Assembly (NCBI RefSeq): GCF_963855985.1
Contig: NC_087099.1
Span: forward strand, 15,406,001-15,470,000
Length of the DNA stretch: 64,000 bases
Direction: 5' to 3'
DNA from: Ostrinia nubilalis
Lineage: Eukaryota; Arthropoda; Insecta; Lepidoptera; Crambidae
In this document: positions 48,801 through 54,800 of the stretch, one piece after another
Layout of the letters: the number at the start of each line of letters is the position of its first letter
Numbering within the stretch: position 1 is the stretch's first letter
Translations under genes and position numbers: made by a program
Notes under the pieces: model-generated
Databases searched by the model: none
What the model was told of the DNA's origin: nothing
Seen by the model: only the letters and a program-made list of their open reading frames with translations

Positions 48801-51800
48801 TTTTTTTTATCTTCCATTTTTTGTTTTTTGACAGGACAGTCCCGTGAAATGGCAAGATGAGCTCCTTGACAGTTTATGCATTTGGCTATTTTATTAGAAG
48901 TACATTCAGAAAAATGATGTTCTTCAGAACATATTGAGCATTTTTGCACAGATTTACAAATTTTAGCACCATGGTTGAATTTGAAACACTTGAAGCATTG
49001 CAACAATGGAGCGTTGTATGGGAATACTCTGAACCTAAAAAGGTCTAGATACACATGTTCGGGTAACACAGTTGATAAAAATGTGATAGACACAGATTGG
49101 AATGGCTTTATGTCGCCGTTGTCTCTTTTGGTGAACCTACGTACACCTATGATCTCATAAGAAGATGAGAGTTTTTTAAAAAGTTCCTCATTGCTGATAC
49201 TAGTGGGTACAAAGCGAAGCACGCCGACTGTTTCTACTGCTGTGGCTGGGATGTATGCCTTGAGTTGGTGTTTGGTTAGGAAGGGATCGTTTTTCAGGAA
49301 GTTATTGGCATTACTAGACTGGGAAAATGTGACACATATTTTATTGGCGTTAATTCTTTTAAGATTGGTAATGCCCTTGATTTCATTTTTGAAAAGGTTG
49401 GTAGTCAGGATGGGATTGTTGTTCCCGATCTTCTCATTCTCTTTCGTGCTTTCCACAAATACAGAAAACTCGCCACTCACCGTGTTCTCCGCGAATAGCC
49501 TTCTATACCCTGGTTTTACGTACGGTTTGTAGAAATCTTCATCTGCAGTCGTATAGGTGTGATCTCTATTTGGTGCCTTCCTTTTTTCCTTGCCCCTGGG
49601 CGGGTCCTTACCGTCCCCGTCCGGCATAGTCGAGTTTTAAGTTGACTTAACGACTTCCAATAGATAGATAACTATTTATAACACAAAAAGAGAAAAATAC
49701 AAAATTGGCTTCAAAAATCGCGCCTAGTGCGTTCAAAAGCCCGCCAAAAAGTGAGTCAAAACTCCGCCAAAATTACCGCGCATCACAGATTAAAAATAAT
49801 GTCCAAGGCATTGAACCACAGATTAGACATAAATTGATTGCACACATTTTTTTTTTTCGATTTTCGAATATTTTTTATTTTGTGTATGGCCAGTATTTTT
49901 TCTGTTCGATGTTTAAAATTGAGTTAGAACTCATTTTGTATTTCGCTTAAAAACAGAAAAACAATAGAACAGCGTTCTTTCTTTTACGAAATAAATGCAA
50001 GTATTTAATTCACATGTTTTTTTTATAAATAATTTAGAAAGGTGTAAGATTTTCACAATGTTAAAATAGTAAGACACGGGTCTTAACGCGACGTTCATTA
50101 ATGAGTTACGTGTCTTACTATTTTAATTGAAATGGAACGCGAAAGTGTAAAATCTTATTTCACAATGTGGTTAATTAATAATATTCTGGTTTTGAGGAAA
50201 ATTCATTTTCTGAAAAATATTTTCAGATACAAAAAGTAGGTAATGAAGATTACTTACGGTGGCGTAAAGTTGGAACTGATAAAACTGCTTGTCGTTGTAG
50301 TTCAGAGCTTTCTTCAGCACCAAAGCTCCAGTGTAGTGGTTGGCAGATGAGTTCAGGGCAACCACCTCGAAAGCTTCACACGCTTCGGGCCACTGAAACA
50401 TTTAAATTATTTATTTACTTTACTAGCTGACCCGGCGAATTTCGTACCGCTTATGTTCATTACAGATAATGTAGGATTCTAATCGTGAGAGAATTTTTCT
50501 AATCAGTCCAGGAGTTTTGGAACCTATTCAATACAAACAAACATTATAATTTTAGTGTAGATACCCTTTTCATACTTACTTGTTCACTCAAACATCCAAC
50601 TTCGAGGCTGTCTCCTACAGAATCTTTATCTTCAACTTGGATGTTGGTCAGAATGGTTGTACCAATCGCCTCGTCTTCAGGAACATCTACCTCATAAGGA
50701 CTCTGAAAAATGGGATTAAAAATAATGTTTATTAATTAATTATGACACGATTTCTTTCATTGCCTAAATCTCTTAGGTAACGGTTTTCGTTTTCTAATGC
50801 GCACATTTTAATATTCAAGTAAATAATGTAACCCTTAATTAAATCATAGCTAGGTCTCAGTTATCTGAACTGAAAAATGAAATTGCGTACAAAACTAATC
50901 GATAAATCTAAGTGTTTTGATAAGCCTGTATTGTAAGCTACGAGCATTATCGATACGCACGTTTCCTTCCTTTACTTTATTTAAATGAACGAATTATCGT
51001 ATTAACTAAACCACAGTCTAAACTTTATATCTGCTTGTTGAACTATGTTTTGTCCATGCAAATGGGTCTGTCATAAAAAACAATAATGTTTAGGTAGATA
51101 GCTCTCTTTGAGCAATACTCACATTTTTAAAAGTAGGCGGATTATCGTTTTCATCGAGGACTATCACAGTCACCGGCTGTAGCTGAGCCAAATTCTTCGC
51201 CGGATCTTCGTTTTGGCTTTCTATTGACACTAAAAACTTAATTGTATCTTCAGTCTGAAAAAAAAGGATTTTTTCATTAACAATTATTTGGAAAATCAAT
51301 CCTCGAAAATGTGAGCCTTCGAAAAGTTTTACTGTTTTAGGTTTGAAAAGCCGTTAATTTTCTTCAAAACTTTGGTTGTAATGGAAGACCGCATGTTTCA
51401 AAATAAAATTTTACATTGGGACATTTTACAAACGTTGGGATTTGACTTGACTTGGACGGACGTGTGAAATTGTCTTTTAGGGCCCTTTCCCACTGCAATC
51501 CAGATTTGCAGGATTCTACTCCATTACTTGATAGCACAAAACTGGACATGGACTGATAAGGTTTTTTGCGGCATGGGTGTTTTCAAAAAATGTATGCAGG
51601 TAGCTGCCAGTGAGAACACTTCTTTTTATTCAATAATACTTTTAATTAAAATGGACCCTGTTCTTTACTGGTCCAGTTTAATGACAAAACCGAATAAAAG
51701 TAAGTACCTACTAGTACTACTACTAAACAGTACCTGTAAAAAACTGGATGTCCCCATGGAAAAGAGCCCCTACAGCCCTACACCTACCCATTAGTTATTA

Positions 51801-54800
51801 AGTGAGCGTTATGTTCCGCTATTTTCTTAAGTATTACCTGTGGTATTAGGTACTAGGTATTACTACTGTTGTGTATTAATGCTCATTGCAAGTGTGAATG
51901 GACTTACCTCTCTATCTAACGGGCGGTTTAGGGTTACTTCCCCGGTACTCAGGTTTACCGTAAACTTGTCGGTTCCCACCAGGTTGTATTTTATCTGAAA
52001 CATAAATAAATGCTGTAACTGATTGCATGAATGGTTTATTTAACAGTTATTTTCCTGCGAATCATTTGAGGTTCGTTGGTGGTAAGATCTGTTGTAAGTC
52101 CGCTTGGTTCTACCCTGTTGTATCTTAGTTAATCACTATAAAAACAATGTTAATGATGTTTTTATGTTTTGGCAGTTGGTGCCTAATCATCCTCCTATAA
52201 AAAGCTAAAAATCCTCAACCACAGAGGTTGAGGATTTCGGATGAAGCTCGCTTCCACCTTCAATCTAATCATCATTTTCCACTAAGATGCAGATCAAAGA
52301 GCTTCCCGTTGTGGCTCATCATCATCATCGAGTCATTCAGTCTCAACTGCAAGATATTTACCAGAGGCAAATGGATCCTATACTCTCTAACCTGGTGTTC
52401 ACATATACCCTTTAGAGCCAAAGCACACGATCCGTTGCAGCCACGCACCGCAAAGATTTCGCGGAATCGCATGATGCTCGTTGGGCTAATGAGCCACTGA
52501 TAATTTCTATGTAAGATAACGCAGCGACACTGCTCCGGCGTCGCAACGCCGCAACGTATCGTGTGCTTTGGTTCTTAGTTACATAAGCCCTGTTGTGATA
52601 TCTCTCTTCTAATGGTGCGTCCACACTGGGCGAACAGGCTCGCGCGGCAAATTCGACACAACGCTGCATCATTCGAGTTTGCCGCGTGAGCCCGTTCGCC
52701 CAGTGTGGACGCACCATTAGTCAAACACTTGTCAGAGTGGTCGTGGTTGCGCTGACAAGGTACACGGTGGGGTGATGTTATCTCCGAAGGTAGCTCTCGT
52801 TTAGAGGCGTCGCGAGTACACTGGACCATGTTGTGATATACAGGGTGGAATTTTGTAATGCCACCTGGAGGGAAAGTAGTCCTAATATTGTAGATAGAAA
52901 ATTTTTCTCAAAGAAAACATTCCTTTATTTTTGAAAATAAATAGAACTGCATTCAAAAATTTCCAAGAATTTGCTTGCCACACCCGGGAATCGAACTAAC
53001 AGAAATCTGTTAAAAATTACACCCTGTATTTTTATTGCATCGATCGTTAGGGTCAAGTATAAGGATGAAATCTCTTTAACAAACTTGATAAATCAAATGA
53101 AAGGAAATCCATAAAATCTTAAATTATTTTAATTAATGTACAGAAAATTGTATGGTATGGTAGTGAATTTTCGAAAAATTTTCGAAAATTTATGAATGCA
53201 GTTCGATGGGTGCCTGGAATAAAGCCGCAATAGCCATAGCAGCAGTTTTCCGATTAAGCGATTTTCGTAATCTGGGGGTCCCTATACACCTTGTGATTTT
53301 TTTTCAGAATTTTATCTTTGAAACTGGCTCATTTACCAAAAGCACTATGGATATTGAATCGTTATTCCCGGAAATTTGTTTACCAGAATAATCGTGGCAT
53401 GTTCAATGTTAAAAGTTTTATTTCAAACTTCTACAAGTAACGGCCATTGCGGCTTTGTTCCCCGAAACAAACTATGTGTACCAAGTCACAATAAACATTA
53501 CCTACTTGTACAATTTCTTTAAACTTTCTTAAGTAATAATACTTCATGGTGTTCTTCTATGCAATAAAAATATGTTGATTGGATTTACATTAAGCAATGC
53601 TGTGTACCTACCTGACAACTGCTGGAACACAGTAATGCTGTCAACATTATTGTTATGGCGACAGACTTAGGAAGATAAAGGGGACTTAGGAAGAGAAGAA
53701 GGAGGGATATTTGGTTTATGTTCATTAAAGCTTATTTATAATAACAATATGTTTCGGCATTGGAGGTAGGAAGCCATAGTTTCTCTGTAGTTGAAGTTTC
53801 CTTCTACCTTGAGCCTGATCACAGTTTCCACCAGGTGTGATAAAGGGCAAAAGCTTTCTTGCTGAGAATAAAAACATGTTCTGTTCAGTTATTGTCTCTA
53901 AATCTGTTCTACGTAATGTAAACTTAGAAGATTGCCCATATTAATTCACTTTAAGAAAGTCAAAAACATTTAGCGACTTACCACTTTAGTGGAGCGATTA
54001 CAAAAATAGTGGCCTATTAAGTACATGTTTTTTTTTGTATTATTATGAATGTCCAGAAAACTGCGCAGTTTTTAAAATTATTTTAGACCTATGAAAGTTC
54101 TCATTTTTTATTATTTAAACATTTAAGTTGAAATTTTGAGAATGTTCTGCTAAAAGCATTTTTTTTATGTTTCTAGCAAAAATTTTGAATCTTGCATCAA
54201 AGATAGGAAGGTGAATATTTTTTTCAAACATTTGCAATTAATAGCGATATTGTCAAAATAAAGAAATCTGAGATAAGTCAACCCGAAATAAAGATAAGTT
54301 TTTTTAAAGCCTACTAGGTCATGAAATTGAAAAAAAATTCAAGTCGATCATTAAATTCAAGCAAACCGCTATTACTGTATTCGCCATACATCCTTCAGAT
54401 CAGCGCACAACGCTGCAATGCACTATTGCTGTATGATTAGTTTTGCACTTTTTACCGGAATAAAACCACAATGGACTCTTACGGAACCGACTTTCAATGT
54501 ATGAAGCGGCAATATGTATTTCTACCTTTTTTAAGGTATATTCTAAGCAATATAACGTTATGCACATTATATGTTACTCCAGAAAAAATAACGCATCGTT
54601 TGATATACAAACCATTTGGATACGCCTCGTAGTTTAGTTATTATTCAAAAATTTCACTAAATCTCTTCTCCTGTAAAATTGTGTTTTGTCGATTGCGGCT
54701 TTATTCCAGGCACCCATCGAGTTGTCTTTCTTTTCAAAAATAAGGGAATGTTTTCTTTCAGTCAAATTTTCTATCTGCAGTACTAATAGTACTTTTCCTC

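Larger units (their letters stand above)
44473..49758 (-). mobile_element. Full-length I-like LINE with intact ORFs
   Basis: Two open ORFs, a 3' poly(A) (the T-run at 44473-44487 on the plus strand) and an exact 12-bp target duplication define both ends: 5,286 bases. Inserted in the intron between exons 6 and 7, same orientation as the gene. Intact frames plus a perfect TSD suggest a young insertion. Confidence 0.93.

Noticed and set aside
52228..52829. Overlapping ORFs of 66-101 codons on both strands
   Set aside because: They lie in two palindromic MITEs, whose GC-rich mirrored arms give open frames on both strands.
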